DNA from: Nakamurella antarctica
GTDB lineage: Bacteria > Actinomycetota > Actinomycetes > Mycobacteriales > Nakamurellaceae
DNA length: 64,000 nucleotides
Reading direction: 5' to 3'
Assembly (NCBI RefSeq): GCF_003860405.1
Contig: NZ_CP034170.1
Coordinates: 558,001-622,000 of the forward strand
In this document: piece after piece, positions 35,936-44,854 of the stretch
How positions within the stretch are numbered: position 1 is the first letter of the stretch
Layout: every line of letters begins with the position of its first letter
The notes under the pieces: generated by a model
What the model saw: only the letters and a program-made list of their open reading frames with translations
What the model was told of the DNA's origin: nothing
The model's database searches: none
Made by a program: the position numbers and the translations under genes

Positions 35936-37588
35936 TTAGCTAGCGGGCTTGAAGAATCTCAAACTCGGTACCAACTGCGACTGCTGCATCGTCACATCGA
36001 TCTGCGGCGACCAGAGGTAGATGTTCTGGATAGTGGCGATGGGGGCAAACCAGGCCTGGTCCACCAAGTAGGTATTTAATTCCTTGTACAAATCGGCTTG
36101 CTTCGCGCCGGCGTTGTTCGGAATGTCGGTGAGAAGTTGGGTCACTTTCGGGTCCTCGTACTTAAAGTGGTTCCACAGCGAGGTGGGAGTGATCTTGTTC
36201 AGCACGTCCGTCCAGGCCGGAATGTTGGTGGAGAAGGACAGCATGTAGACAGGGTTGGCCAGCAAGGAGTCGAGCCCCCCATTCGAGAAGCCATTGATGG
36301 GAACCGGTTTCACCGTGATACCGATGTCGCCCAGATACTGGGTCACGATCGCCACCAGCGGATCCATGAAGCCGGTGGAGTAACCAATGGGTAATTCGAA
36401 TCCATTGGGGTAACCGGCCTCGGCCAACAGCGCCTTAGCCGCGGCGGGGTCATACGGGTACTTGGTGTTAAGTGCATCCACCCACGCTTCGCTGGCGGGG
36501 TTGAACGTCTGCTCCGAGACCTGCGCGAAGCCGCCGTAATAGGTATCGACGATGGTTTGACGATCGAATGCCATGTTGATCGCCTGTCGCACCCGGACAT
36601 CAGCGAGCGCGGGCAAGACGGTCCCCGCGCGGTCCTGCATAATCACGCCCTGCCATTCGCCGGGCACGGTGCCGACGGTGAGTCCGCTGGCTTTGGCTTC
36701 GTCGACCATGTCGTTCTTGCCGTACATGAACTGAATCTGGCCAGTTTTCAAAGCATTGAAGCGGGCAGTGAAATCCTCGAAGGGCTTGATGACCACGCTG
36801 CCGAAAGGAAATGCCTCGGAGTTCCAGTACGCAGGGTTCTTGGTGAAGAGATAGCTGCTCGCCTTCTGCGAATTAGCAGCATCCAAGACGTACGGCCCCG
36901 TGCCGATGGGCTCAGTGGCCGCTGTACCGGCGGCGAGAGCCTTCGGGCTCACCATGAAGCCGGCGTAGGTGGCCAGAGCGGACAGCAAGCCAGGGTTGGG
37001 CGCGGCGAGCTTCAGCACCACAGTGCTCGGATCGGTGACAGAAACGGAACTGATCGATTTGGCTGCTTCAGCAGCAGATCCCGCAGCCTTCTGGGCGTGT
37101 TCGAGGTTGGCTTTAACCGCTTCGCCATCAAATTTCTCGCCATCACTGAAAACAACCCCGTCGCGCAGCTTGAGCGTGAGCTCGGTGAGGGTGTCGTTGT
37201 AGGTGAAGTCGGTGGCCAAGTTGCCCTCAATTGTGGCGTCTGCCTTCTTCCGCAGCAGCGGGTCGTACACCGCCTCCGCATACTGAATGACGGCGCCCTC
37301 CTTCATCTCTGACGGGTCCCAAGTGGGGATGTCGCCGTTCTGGCCGAGCACCAGTTGCTTGTCTGCCCCCTCGACGGCGGGTGCCGCCGAGGTGTTGGCA
37401 TCGCTGGACTGCGCCGCGGGGCCGGCGCTAGCGCCAGCCCCTCCCGACTCGGAAGTGCTGGCCGATGTTGCGGAAGAAGGCGCGGGGGTTGGGCTGTCAC
37501 CCGTACCGCCCTCGCTGCTACTGCACGCTGATAACACCAGGGCTCCGGCGATCAAGAGCCCACCAAACGTGGTGGTGGTGGTGCGCAC
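35936..37588 (-). CDS. Extracellular solute-binding lipoprotein, family 5
   Basis: A 550-aa lipoprotein that should capture the substrate outside the membrane. The signal peptide ends in lipobox LSAC with Cys22, followed by a long Ser/Ala/Gly/Pro-rich linker to about residue 75. The family 5 domain then starts with DIPTWDPSEMKEGAVIQYAEAVYDPL; further marks are LTLKLRDGVVFSDGEKFDGEAV and VRQAINMAFDRQTIVDTYY. Start GTG 37588 is preceded by GAGG. It heads the ABC operon. The dibasic-rich docking seen in nickel binders is not evident, so peptide or another organic solute is more likely. Confidence 0.9.
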   Translation of the reverse strand: MRTTTTTFGGLLIAGALVLSACSSSEGGTGDSPTPAPSSATSASTSESGGAGASAGPAAQSSDANTSAAPAVEGADKQLVLGQNGDIPTWDPSEMKEGAVIQYAEAVYDPLLRKKADATIEGNLATDFTYNDTLTELTLKLRDGVVFSDGEKFDGEAVKANLEHAQKAAGSAAEAAKSISSVSVTDPSTVVLKLAAPNPGLLSALATYAGFMVSPKALAAGTAATEPIGTGPYVLDAANSQKASSYLFTKNPAYWNSEAFPFGSVVIKPFEDFTARFNALKTGQIQFMYGKNDMVDEAKASGLTVGTVPGEWQGVIMQDRAGTVLPALADVRVRQAINMAFDRQTIVDTYYGGFAQVSEQTFNPASEAWVDALNTKYPYDPAAAKALLAEAGYPNGFELPIGYSTGFMDPLVAIVTQYLGDIGITVKPVPINGFSNGGLDSLLANPVYMLSFSTNIPAWTDVLNKITPTSLWNHFKYEDPKVTQLLTDIPNNAGAKQADLYKELNTYLVDQAWFAPIATIQNIYLWSPQIDVTMQQSQLVPSLRFFKPAS

Positions 37589-37860
37589 GTTGTCCTCATT
37601 CCTGTGGCCGTGAAGCCACTGGTAATTTTTCTCGAAATGGATTGCGGGGGCAGGTACCGATCACATTCCACGTAGGTGGAACGACTCCCCACTTAGACGA
37701 AACAACCATGACGAACGATCCGCTCGCGCCGGAGTCCGGACCGAGAGAACCCATGGAGATAGTTAAACCATTGTGCAGATCGGCCTCAGTCGCCCCGCAC
37801 TGGGGCCAGGGTGTCTCAGGGAAAACCTTGATGAGCAGGCGCAGCGCCCTGCGGAAAATG
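37589..37860. promoter_or_regulatory. Promoter region of the ABC operon with an inverted repeat
   Basis: About 270 bp without a gene between the binding-protein start and the ilvD terminator. TTCCAC at 37666-37671 and GTGGAA at 37676-37681 form a perfect inverted repeat with a 4-bp spacer, 78-93 bp from the start codon, which could be an operator. I see no riboswitch fold. Confidence 0.35.
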
Positions 37861-37896
37861 CCTGAGGCCGCCCACCGATAGGTGTGCGGCCTCAGG
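37861..37896 (-). terminator. Terminator of ilvD
   Basis: CCTGAGGCCGC and GCGGCCTCAGG form a perfect 11-bp stem whose loop can extend by CACC/GGTG pairing. On the minus strand it is followed by CATTTTCC. It starts 19 bp after the ilvD stop. Confidence 0.75.
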
Positions 37897-37915
37897 CGCG
37901 ATGTCAGCTCTCCCG

Positions 37916-39649
37916 CTACTCGGTGATCGCGCCTCTCGCAGCAGAGGTGACCAACTTCGAGTACTTGGCCAACACCCCCCGGGTGTACCTGGGAGGCAAG
38001 GGTTCCCAGCCCTCGCGTCGTTCGGCAAGTACCTCGGGGGTCACCAGCAGGTCTAGCGTTCGAGCCTGGATGTCTACCCGAATCATGTCCCCGTCCCGAA
38101 CAAACGCGATGGGGCCGCCGTCCACCGATTCGGGTGCGAGGTGCCCAATGCACAGGCCCGTGGTGCCGCCGGAGAAACGTCCGTCGGTAACGAGCAAAAC
38201 ATCCTTGCCGAGCCCAGCGCCCTTGATAGCGCCGGTGATGGCGAGCATCTCCCGCATCCCCGGTCCGCCCTTGGGTCCCTCGTACCGGATGACGACGACG
38301 TCGCCGGCTTTGATGTCTCCGTTGGTCAGTGCATCCATCGCAGCGCGTTCGCGTTCGAAAACCCTTGCGGGGCCCTCAAAAACCTCCAGATCGAAGCCGG
38401 CAGTTTTAACCACCGCTCCTTCAGGTGCTAGCGATCCGCGCAGGATGCTCAAACCGCCGGAGGGGTGGATCGGGTTATTGAACTTTCGAACGACCTCACC
38501 ATCGAGCGCGGGCAACGTGAGTTCCGCCAGGTTTTCCGCCATCGTCTTACCGCTCACAGTGAGCGCGTCGCCGTGGACGAGCCCTTCGTCCATCAATGCC
38601 TTGAGCACTACGGGCAGGCCACCGACCCGGTCTACATCGTTCATCACGTACCGGCCGAACGGCTTGAGATTACCCAGGTGCGGCACCTTGTCGGCGATCC
38701 GGTTGAAGTCGGATAGCTCAAGGTCGACGTCGGCTTCGTGGGCGATTGCCAGCAAGTGCAGGACGGCGTTGGTGGAGCCACCAAACGCCATCAAAACTGC
38801 GATTGCGTTCTCAAACGCCTTGCGAGTCATGATGTCTCGCGCCGTAATGCCCAAGCGTAATAGGTTGACAACGGCCTCGCCGGAGCGGTGCGCGTAGTAG
38901 TCGCGGCGGCGGTCTGCCGAGGGCGGCGAGGTGGATCCTAGGACTGCCATGCCCATCGCCTCCGCGATGGAGGCCATGGTGTTAGCGGTGTACATCCCAC
39001 CGCAGGCACCCTCGCCGGGACATACCGCGCGCTCGATCCGGCCTAGATCCTCTTCGCTCATCGTGCCCGCTTTAGTGGCCCCGATCGCCTCGAAGGCATC
39101 GATCAGCGTGACGTCCTTTTCGGTGCCATCGGTCAGCTTGACCCAGCCCGGAGCAATCGAACCCGCGTAGAGAAATACCGACGCCAGATCGAGCCGGGCC
39201 GCGGCCATCAGCATGCCCGGCAGCGACTTGTCGCACCCGGCAAGCAGGACGGAGCCGTCCATGCGCTCGGCCTGCATCACGACCTCCACCGAGTCCGCGA
39301 TTACCTCTCGGGACACCAGGGAAAAGTGCATTCCCTCGTGGCCCATCGAGATGCCATCGGAGACCGAGATGGTGCCGAACTGCAGCGGGTAACCGCCAGC
39401 GGCATGCACCCCCTCCTTGGCTGCCTGCGCGAGTCTGTTGAGAGAGAGGTTGCAAGGGGTGATTTCGTTCCACGAGCTGCCGATACCGATCTGGGGTTTA
39501 ACCCAGTCCTCGTCGCCCATGCCGACCGCCCGGAGCATTCCGCGGGAAGCGGCCTTCTCGATGCCGTCAGTGACATCTCGGCTCCGGGGCTTAATGTCGA
39601 TCTGCGAATTGAGCTGGACATCTGATGGGGGCGTGCTGTTATCGGTCAC
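37916..39649 (-). CDS. ilvD: Dihydroxy-acid dehydratase
   Basis: A 577-aa Fe-S dehydratase of branched-chain amino acid and pantothenate synthesis, converting 2,3-dihydroxy-isovalerate and its methyl homologue to the 2-oxo acids. Cluster and active-site stretches are visible: [30 protein letters not shown], and [17 protein letters not shown], plus [21 protein letters not shown] near the C terminus. Normal length. A strong hairpin follows the stop. It is divergent from the DUF6308-like gene; no other ilv genes are in the window. Confidence 0.95.
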   Translation of the reverse strand: MTDNSTPPSDVQLNSQIDIKPRSRDVTDGIEKAASRGMLRAVGMGDEDWVKPQIGIGSSWNEITPCNLSLNRLAQAAKEGVHAAGGYPLQFGTISVSDGISMGHEGMHFSLVSREVIADSVEVVMQAERMDGSVLLAGCDKSLPGMLMAAARLDLASVFLYAGSIAPGWVKLTDGTEKDVTLIDAFEAIGATKAGTMSEEDLGRIERAVCPGEGACGGMYTANTMASIAEAMGMAVLGSTSPPSADRRRDYYAHRSGEAVVNLLRLGITARDIMTRKAFENAIAVLMAFGGSTNAVLHLLAIAHEADVDLELSDFNRIADKVPHLGNLKPFGRYVMNDVDRVGGLPVVLKALMDEGLVHGDALTVSGKTMAENLAELTLPALDGEVVRKFNNPIHPSGGLSILRGSLAPEGAVVKTAGFDLEVFEGPARVFERERAAMDALTNGDIKAGDVVVIRYEGPKGGPGMREMLAITGAIKGAGLGKDVLLVTDGRFSGGTTGLCIGHLAPESVDGGPIAFVRDGDMIRVDIQARTLDLLVTPEVLAERREGWEPLPPRYTRGVLAKYSKLVTSAARGAITE

Positions 39650-39841
39650 CCGGGCATTCTATGCGCCTGTCTGCAGTGGGGAAAAGACGCTCGGTTTAGC
39701 GGGGCAAAGACGCTCGGTGGAACGGGTAAAAGATGCAGCACAAATAGGTCTGGCCTCCCCAGCCGGTCTACCAAATAGGTTCCGCTCTACGCTGTTGAGG
39801 AGTTCAAGTGCAGTAGCCGCACCCACCACCAAGGAGTTTTT

Positions 39842-40621
39842 GTGTCCGAAGGCGCCAACCAGACTGACAAAACGCTCATCCATATCGGCGGCGTAGGTAT
39901 TGGCCGTGAGCTGGTGTTGACGGCAGCTCGCGAATACCTTGCGGCCCAGGGTGGGCGGTTCGGATACCCGGCGTATGACGCGTTCGAGGCTGGCGGTGGC
40001 CCGGGCCGGATCAGCGACGGAGACTTCCTCGCGCCCGCTCTGCTGAACGCCCCAGTCAACATCAAAGCCTTCTATTCTCTGGAATCGATCCGCCTGCAGC
40101 TCGAGGGGTGGCTGAAAAAGGTCCCGGTTGATGCACGGTTGGTGGATGCGGGCTCCGACGGGCTCGCCTTGCTGGGCGAGCTGTTCTCAGTTCTTGACGC
40201 AAAGCCGCGGCTGCCGCACGCGCGCGGTTCTGTGCTGGCCAAAGTGATGCACCGTAAGCGCCCGGCCTTCGTGCCGCTCTACGACCGCTACGTCGACTTC
40301 TGCTACCGGGGCAGTGAAAATGCGCCGATCAGTGTCGACCGCGGCCGCACCTGGCAGCAATTTGCGCCGCTGCTTGGCCAAGCGATGATCAACGATCTTC
40401 AGCGCGAGCGTGACTTCTTGGCCGAGGTGGTCGCGCTCGCCCAAGGGCCGGTAATTACGCCGTTACGCGCGCTGGATATCCTCGCCTGGCAAGCTGGACG
40501 CACCAGTAGTCCGAAGCCTGGTCTCTGGACGAAATCGCTCGCCTCAGGCGAAGCGGCGGGGGATTCCGAAGCCTCGGATCCGTTCGTCGACGAGGTGGAC
40601 GAGGACGACGAGGCTCACTAG
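39842..40621 (+). CDS. DUF6308-like hypothetical protein
   Basis: A 259-aa cytoplasmic protein without a signal peptide or membrane segment. It contains a basic RGSVLAKVMHRKRPAFVPLYDRYVDFCY segment near residue 130 (HRKRP-x-F-x-P-L-Y-D), which I associate with DUF6308 proteins. It ends in a very acidic tail (DPFVDEVDEDDEAH). Function unknown. GTG 39842 is the start. The stop codon overlaps that of the convergent TetR gene. The 190-bp gap to ilvD should hold both divergent promoters. Confidence 0.65.
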   Translation: MSEGANQTDKTLIHIGGVGIGRELVLTAAREYLAAQGGRFGYPAYDAFEAGGGPGRISDGDFLAPALLNAPVNIKAFYSLESIRLQLEGWLKKVPVDARLVDAGSDGLALLGELFSVLDAKPRLPHARGSVLAKVMHRKRPAFVPLYDRYVDFCYRGSENAPISVDRGRTWQQFAPLLGQAMINDLQRERDFLAEVVALAQGPVITPLRALDILAWQAGRTSSPKPGLWTKSLASGEAAGDSEASDPFVDEVDEDDEAH

Positions 40622-41205
40622 TCTTTGCAGCCGACCATTCTCAAGGCCAAGTCGCCGTAGAGGACCGCGACGTCATGTGGGGAATTCAGGTTGGCTGCTG
40701 GGAACCATCGGGCGACGTCCACGCATAAAGAGGTGACGGCAAGCGCAGTGCCGGGAAGATCGTTGACTTCGAAGGAGCCTGTCGCTAACCCCCTCTCGAC
40801 AACGCTCGATATCTGTGCGTCTATCCGGCGCCGTATCGAAGCCACAGCCTCAAAGTTGTCTCGGGTGAGCGAGGTCAATTCGTACTGCACAATGCGCGCC
40901 GTCGTGTGGTTCGCCGCGTGCCATGCGGCGAAAGCGCCGATCATTGCCCGCAGCTGCTCTGCCGGGCCACGCGCCTGCGCCAAAGCGGTCGAGACCACCG
41001 TTTCGCATGCCTCGTGGCCGAGCAGGCTCAGCTGAAACAGAAGATCCTGTTTGGAACGGTAGTGGATGTACATCGCGGCGGGGCTCATCCCGGCCCCTGC
41101 GGCGATTTCTCGCGTCGTGGCAGCGTGATACCCCTTGGCGGCAAACACATCGTGTGCGGAGAGCAACAGACGTCGGGCTGCGGCAGGCTGAAGATGTGAG
41201 AACAC
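40618..41205 (-). CDS. TetR/AcrR-family transcriptional regulator
   Basis: A 195-aa regulator with the TetR HTH at residues 10-57 (LLLSAHDVFAAKGYHAATTR, then EIAAGAGMSPAAMYIHYRSK, QDLLF) and a helical ligand-binding C-terminal domain. The C-terminal half (VQYELTSLTRDNFEAVASIR) recalls regulators of lipid or sterol catabolism, but the ligand is unknown. No operator could be picked out in the 690-bp region upstream. Converges on the DUF6308-like gene. Confidence 0.88.
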   Translation of the reverse strand: MFSHLQPAAARRLLLSAHDVFAAKGYHAATTREIAAGAGMSPAAMYIHYRSKQDLLFQLSLLGHEACETVVSTALAQARGPAEQLRAMIGAFAAWHAANHTTARIVQYELTSLTRDNFEAVASIRRRIDAQISSVVERGLATGSFEVNDLPGTALAVTSLCVDVARWFPAANLNSPHDVAVLYGDLALRMVGCKD

Positions 41206-41782
41206 CGCGTCGGCGATAGAAGGGGCGCTTGGGGAGTGACTGAGCGGCCGAACCCCAATCTGCTGCCTTTCGGCGGAGCTATGGGACGCTATTTCGGCCC
41301 CCCAACCAACACTCCATTGGCGCCCCGGGGCGCCTTAGTCGAGCCTTCGCTCCCGCCCAACGGGTGGCTACCGGGAGGTCGGGGAGTGAGGGCTGCAGGA
41401 GGGGACATCGAGGTTAACAATGTCGCATGGTTGCGCTCTGATCAACTCCCCGAGCGCCACCAATTGTGAGGCACTGCGTGCAGGTCGAATGGAGCCAGAA
41501 AAGCTCAATGGGGTTGAGGAAGCCCTTTCACTCCTTTGGGTGATCATCCTCCGCTTCGCATCATCAAAACGAGGGCATAAGGTAAAACTGCAATAAAGTC
41601 ATCTGGTGAGGAAGTTGCCGGGCTTATCCAGCCGCGACACAACTTCAACTCCAGGGCGGAATGGCTCGGCAGAAGGTGCGGCGGTAGTTTCGTAGCCCTC
41701 CCCTCGCCGGGGACCGACCTCAGGCGCCGCCGGCCCGAAACAGACCGCCTCGGGCCCTGTCGTATCGGGCCTTCACATTATG
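41206..41782. other. Long non-coding stretch before the surface-protein leader
   Basis: About 580 bp between the divergent TetR start and the attenuator-like hairpins. An open frame at 41236-41469 lacks a good ribosome-binding site and has Pro/Gly-rich low-complexity content, so I do not call it. The stretch should contain the TetR promoter and the promoter of the 712-aa surface protein. No repeat array or recognised RNA gene is seen. Confidence 0.4.
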
Positions 41783-41828
41783 GGCCCGGTAGTACCGGCC
41801 AAGTCCTACGGGACTCGGCCTCTTTTTG
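41783..41828 (+). promoter_or_regulatory. Candidate attenuator: competing hairpins with intrinsic terminator
   Basis: GGCCAAGTCC at 41797-41806, loop TACG and GGACTCGGCC at 41811-41820 form a stem with one mismatch followed by TCTTTTTG: an intrinsic terminator only 72 bp before the surface-protein start codon, with no plus-strand gene ahead of it. An upstream hairpin, GGCC(C)GGTA at 41783-41791 with TACCGGCC at 41793-41800, shares the bases 41797-41800 and would block the terminator. This arrangement suggests attenuation or a short RNA; no known riboswitch class was recognised. Confidence 0.45.
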
Positions 41829-41899
41829 CCCGAAGGCGCTCACTCTCCGTGGGGCTTTCGTAACCATTTGTAGTCGTCCCACGTGAGCAGGAGTAGTGA

Positions 41900-44038
41900 G
41901 TGAAAACACCACAGCACACCGTCCCCCCATCCGGCCGTTGGGCGAGATTGAGGCGGAGCGGCTTCGTCCTGAGCGCTGCCCTGGCGCTCGTCCTCGGCAT
42001 GGTGTCGGTCCAGAACGCTGCGGCAGACGTCCCCACCAGCGTCTTACTGGTGTCGCCCAAAGTCACCTCCGATGCTGTCAATGTGACATATGCACCGTTT
42101 GAAGTCACTGTGACCTGCAGGCTTGGGGGCGTCGGCCTTGAAGGTGGAGATTTCGTCAATGGAAGGTTCGTTTTCCCCGTCAGTCGTGATCAGTTGGTCC
42201 AAATTGTCGTTCCAGTAGGAGCGCAGTGCTACGTCGACGAAACCAAACAGGGTGGGGCCAACCCGGTCTCAATCGTTTACAACGGGAAAGGGTCCAGCAA
42301 GTTCACCGACGGACCCGAGGCGATCCTCGAGGACGGCGACCCGATCACCATCCTTGATGCAGATTCCAACGTCGCGGTCATTACGAATAATTTTGACGCC
42401 GGAGTGCTCTCGGTCAAGAAGTCCGTCGCTGGTGACGGCGCGAGTGCCTACGGGTCTGGGCCGTTCGCCGTACAGGTGAGCTGTTACTTCCAGGATTCAC
42501 TCCTGACCGAAGGAGAGATCTCGCTTGTCGGCGGCGAAGTTAAACCGTTCTCCGGAAAGCTCCCAGCAGGAACCGTCTGCTCGGTTTCGGAAACTGCAAA
42601 CGGTGGTGCCACCAGCACAACCGTCCAATTGGGCAACGAAAATATCGAAAGCGTCACCATCGGCGCCTCCGACGTGTTGGTAGACATCACTAACTACTTC
42701 AACGTTGGATACGTAGCGATAACCAAAGAAGTGACGGGCGAGGGGGCCACGACCTACGGCGCCGGCCCGTTTACCGCGCAGGTGACATGTACCTACGACG
42801 TGGACGATGAGGCCACAGTCGTTGCGCTGCCCAATAGTGGCGAAGTGATTCTCAATGCTGCAAACAACTACAGCGCCATGGTCTCTGACGGAGATGGGCC
42901 CTTCGGTATCCCTGCGGGCTCGGACTGCACTGTGACGGAGCCGAAGAGTGGCGGAGCTACCCAGATTATGACGGGTGATTCAGTCTCAGTCGTCGGCAAC
43001 GAAACAGTTGATCTGAACCTGAAGAACGTCTTCGATGTCGGATCGATGGAGATCATCAAGGAGCGTAAGGGTGACGGAGTAGACATCTTCGGTGCCGGAC
43101 CGTTCACGGTCACTGTGAACTGCACCTACCTTGTCGACGGGGTATTGACGGGCTTCACCCGAGAAGCCGTGTTAAACAACGGCAACGGATACGAAGCAAC
43201 CATCGATGATGTGATTCTCGGTGCCCGCTGCGTCGTGGAGGAGTCCGACGATGGTGGAGCGACCTCCAGCGAGATCTATTCCGACGGAGAAGTTTTCCCC
43301 GTCGAGGGTGTCGAAATTGTTCCGGATACCTTCATCGAAAAAGGCAGCGGAGATTTGATCTCTCTTGTCCGCGTGCCCGGAACTTCGGTCACTGTTGTCA
43401 ACACGTTCGACGCAGCGGACCTCGTCATCGTCAAAAAGCGGGACGGCGACGGCGCCCCGCAGTTCGGTGCCGGGCCGTTCACCGTAGGTGTGTCGTGCCT
43501 GTACAACGGCAATACCTACAGCCTCGGCGCGGCTGGCAGTCAGGTCCTGTCGCAGGGCAACGGATATGTAGCAACCATCACCGGCTTGCCAGTCGGCGCA
43601 GCCTGCACTGTGGTGGAACCCGATAACGGCGGGGCAGTCAGCACCGTCATCACCCCGAACAACAAAGACGCCACCAGAGGGGCCGTGGTAATCAGTAGTG
43701 CAGGAAGCACTGTTCAGGTCGTGAACACCTTCAAGATCGGCCGTCTGCAGATCTCGAAGGTGGTCGACAAGAATCAGGTGGCACCGGGCGGCGCGGCCGC
43801 CTACACGGTCACAGTGACCAACATTGGTGCTGTTGATTTCGTGGACGGCCAGGCTGACGACACGCTGCCCACCGGCGCCGTTCTGGTCTCCGCAACAGGT
43901 TCGCCGGTGGTGACCGGGATGAAACTGAACTGGACGATCGCGTCGCTGCCTATCGGAAAGAGCGTCAGCTTTACGGTGCTCGCCACGTTCCCGAACAGCG
44001 GTAGCTACACGAACTCCTTTGGTGTGGAAGCAAAGTAG
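41900..44038 (+). CDS. Secreted DUF5979 repeat surface protein, truncated before its anchor
   Basis: A 712-aa exported protein. The signal peptide has a basic start (RWARLRRSG), a hydrophobic core and an ANAAA-like end near residue 42. Five beta-sandwich repeats of the DUF5979 kind follow (about 105-125 residues each), recurring as K-x4-G-x3-Y/F-GxGPFTVxVxC, an E-x4-GGAxS/T turn and VxNxF. One DUF11 domain ends the chain (GRLQISKVVDK to SYTNSFGVEAK). A TAG at 44036-44038 stops it, but the frame continues to 44356 with a Pro-rich stretch, LAATG sorting signal, membrane helix and RRRR tail. The long homologue downstream has Gln at the stop position, so CAG to TAG is likely. As read, the product would be secreted unanchored. 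GTG 41900 follows AGGAG. Confidence 0.85.
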   Translation: MKTPQHTVPPSGRWARLRRSGFVLSAALALVLGMVSVQNAAADVPTSVLLVSPKVTSDAVNVTYAPFEVTVTCRLGGVGLEGGDFVNGRFVFPVSRDQLVQIVVPVGAQCYVDETKQGGANPVSIVYNGKGSSKFTDGPEAILEDGDPITILDADSNVAVITNNFDAGVLSVKKSVAGDGASAYGSGPFAVQVSCYFQDSLLTEGEISLVGGEVKPFSGKLPAGTVCSVSETANGGATSTTVQLGNENIESVTIGASDVLVDITNYFNVGYVAITKEVTGEGATTYGAGPFTAQVTCTYDVDDEATVVALPNSGEVILNAANNYSAMVSDGDGPFGIPAGSDCTVTEPKSGGATQIMTGDSVSVVGNETVDLNLKNVFDVGSMEIIKERKGDGVDIFGAGPFTVTVNCTYLVDGVLTGFTREAVLNNGNGYEATIDDVILGARCVVEESDDGGATSSEIYSDGEVFPVEGVEIVPDTFIEKGSGDLISLVRVPGTSVTVVNTFDAADLVIVKKRDGDGAPQFGAGPFTVGVSCLYNGNTYSLGAAGSQVLSQGNGYVATITGLPVGAACTVVEPDNGGAVSTVITPNNKDATRGAVVISSAGSTVQVVNTFKIGRLQISKVVDKNQVAPGGAAAYTVTVTNIGAVDFVDGQADDTLPTGAVLVSATGSPVVTGMKLNWTIASLPIGKSVSFTVLATFPNSGSYTNSFGVEAK

Positions 44039-44356
44039 TCGTTCGACCAGCCCAAGGTCGACAGCGTGTGCTTGGACGACATGAACAGGTCGTGTGTTGC
44101 GATCGAAGTCGACGACCGTTTCAAGGAAATCGTGGGTCAGGGGGACGCGGTTCCGCCGATACTGACGCCGCCTCCTGTGACGCCGCCAGTGGTACTGCAA
44201 CCGGCAGTGCCAACACGCACATTCCCGCTGGCTGCCACCGGAGTGGACGCAGAAGCCTTCGGCTCGGCAGGGTTGTTGATGTTACTGCTGGGTGCTGGGT
44301 TCCTGATGCTGGGCGCTCGTCGCCGACGCACTAACGCTGGTAGTCAGACGACGTAG
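44039..44356 (+). pseudogene. Disconnected wall-anchor segment of the 712-aa surface protein
   Basis: This is in frame with the gene upstream and directly behind its TAG. It encodes SFDQPKVDSVCLDDMNRSC, a Pro-rich spacer, the LAATG motif (an LAxTG signal as used by class E sortases), a hydrophobic helix with LLMLLLGAGFLMLGA, and a basic tail. It aligns with the C terminus of the 2633-aa protein. A start at TTG/ATG-like codons after the stop would lack a signal peptide, so independent use is unlikely. Confidence 0.75.
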
Positions 44357-44384
44357 TTACCCTCGCCGCTCACGCGGCCGAGTG

Positions 44385-44427
44385 AAAGAAGGGGCTAGGC
44401 GAGGTTTTCTCGCCTAGCCCCTTCTTT
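44385..44427 (+). terminator. Terminator after the shorter surface-protein locus
   Basis: A perfect 19-bp stem, AAAGAAGGGGCTAGGCGAG with CTCGCCTAGCCCCTTCTTT, and a GTTTT loop starts 28 bp after the end of the anchor segment. Its position there, not after the TAG, supports one original gene running to 44356. Confidence 0.9.
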
Positions 44428-44854
44428 GTGTTGCTCACCGTCACCTTTTCGGCAGACGTCACCCAAAGGGCAAGATGATGCAACACGAACATGCAGATAC
44501 CTCGGACGCCGGGCAAACACGAAAGAGTGAAATTGAATTCTCAATAGTTACTTATTCGTTCGGCTGCCACTACGGTGACAGGACAGCAGACCACGCCAAT
44601 GGGCCAATCTGTGAAGCTAAAAGTAATCAATGTCCGATTTGACGCAAAATTCACGGTAGTGGCGGCTGCACCGTAAGGGTGATGGCTTCGCTACAGAGTG
44701 CAAAGATCTCCTCGTTTCACGCGTGAGATTTGCGGAGTCTGACCGTCCTTTCTGATCGAGCCTTTTTTGAAGCTCGTATTCGCGGAAGTCCGGGTTGTAC
44801 ATCGACTGCACGAGGTAGTTGATCCATCGAAGTCTGTAGCCGCAGGAGCTGGAA
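44428..44854. promoter_or_regulatory. Long leader region of the giant surface protein
   Basis: About 430 bp, less GC-rich than its surroundings, with AT-rich patches near 44540-44560 and 44610-44660. It should hold the promoter and 5' leader of the 2633-aa gene. A short CGAGCCTTTTTTGAAGCTCG hairpin at about 44758-44777 may be structural. No riboswitch class was recognised. Confidence 0.35.

Noticed and set aside
41236-41469. 78-codon frame downstream of the divergent TetR start
   Set aside because: Pro/Gly/Arg-rich, no convincing ribosome-binding site, no family resemblance.
43172-44200. 342-codon minus-strand open frame
   Set aside because: Antisense to the DUF5979 repeats. Its His/Arg-rich low-complexity product is typical of a GC-rich shadow frame.
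44511-44529. GGGCAAACACGAAAGAGTG, reminiscent of part of a c-di-GMP-I riboswitch
   Set aside because: The rest of the fold (the GACGCAAAGCC segment and the second helix with its tetraloop receptor) is absent, so this is a chance resemblance.
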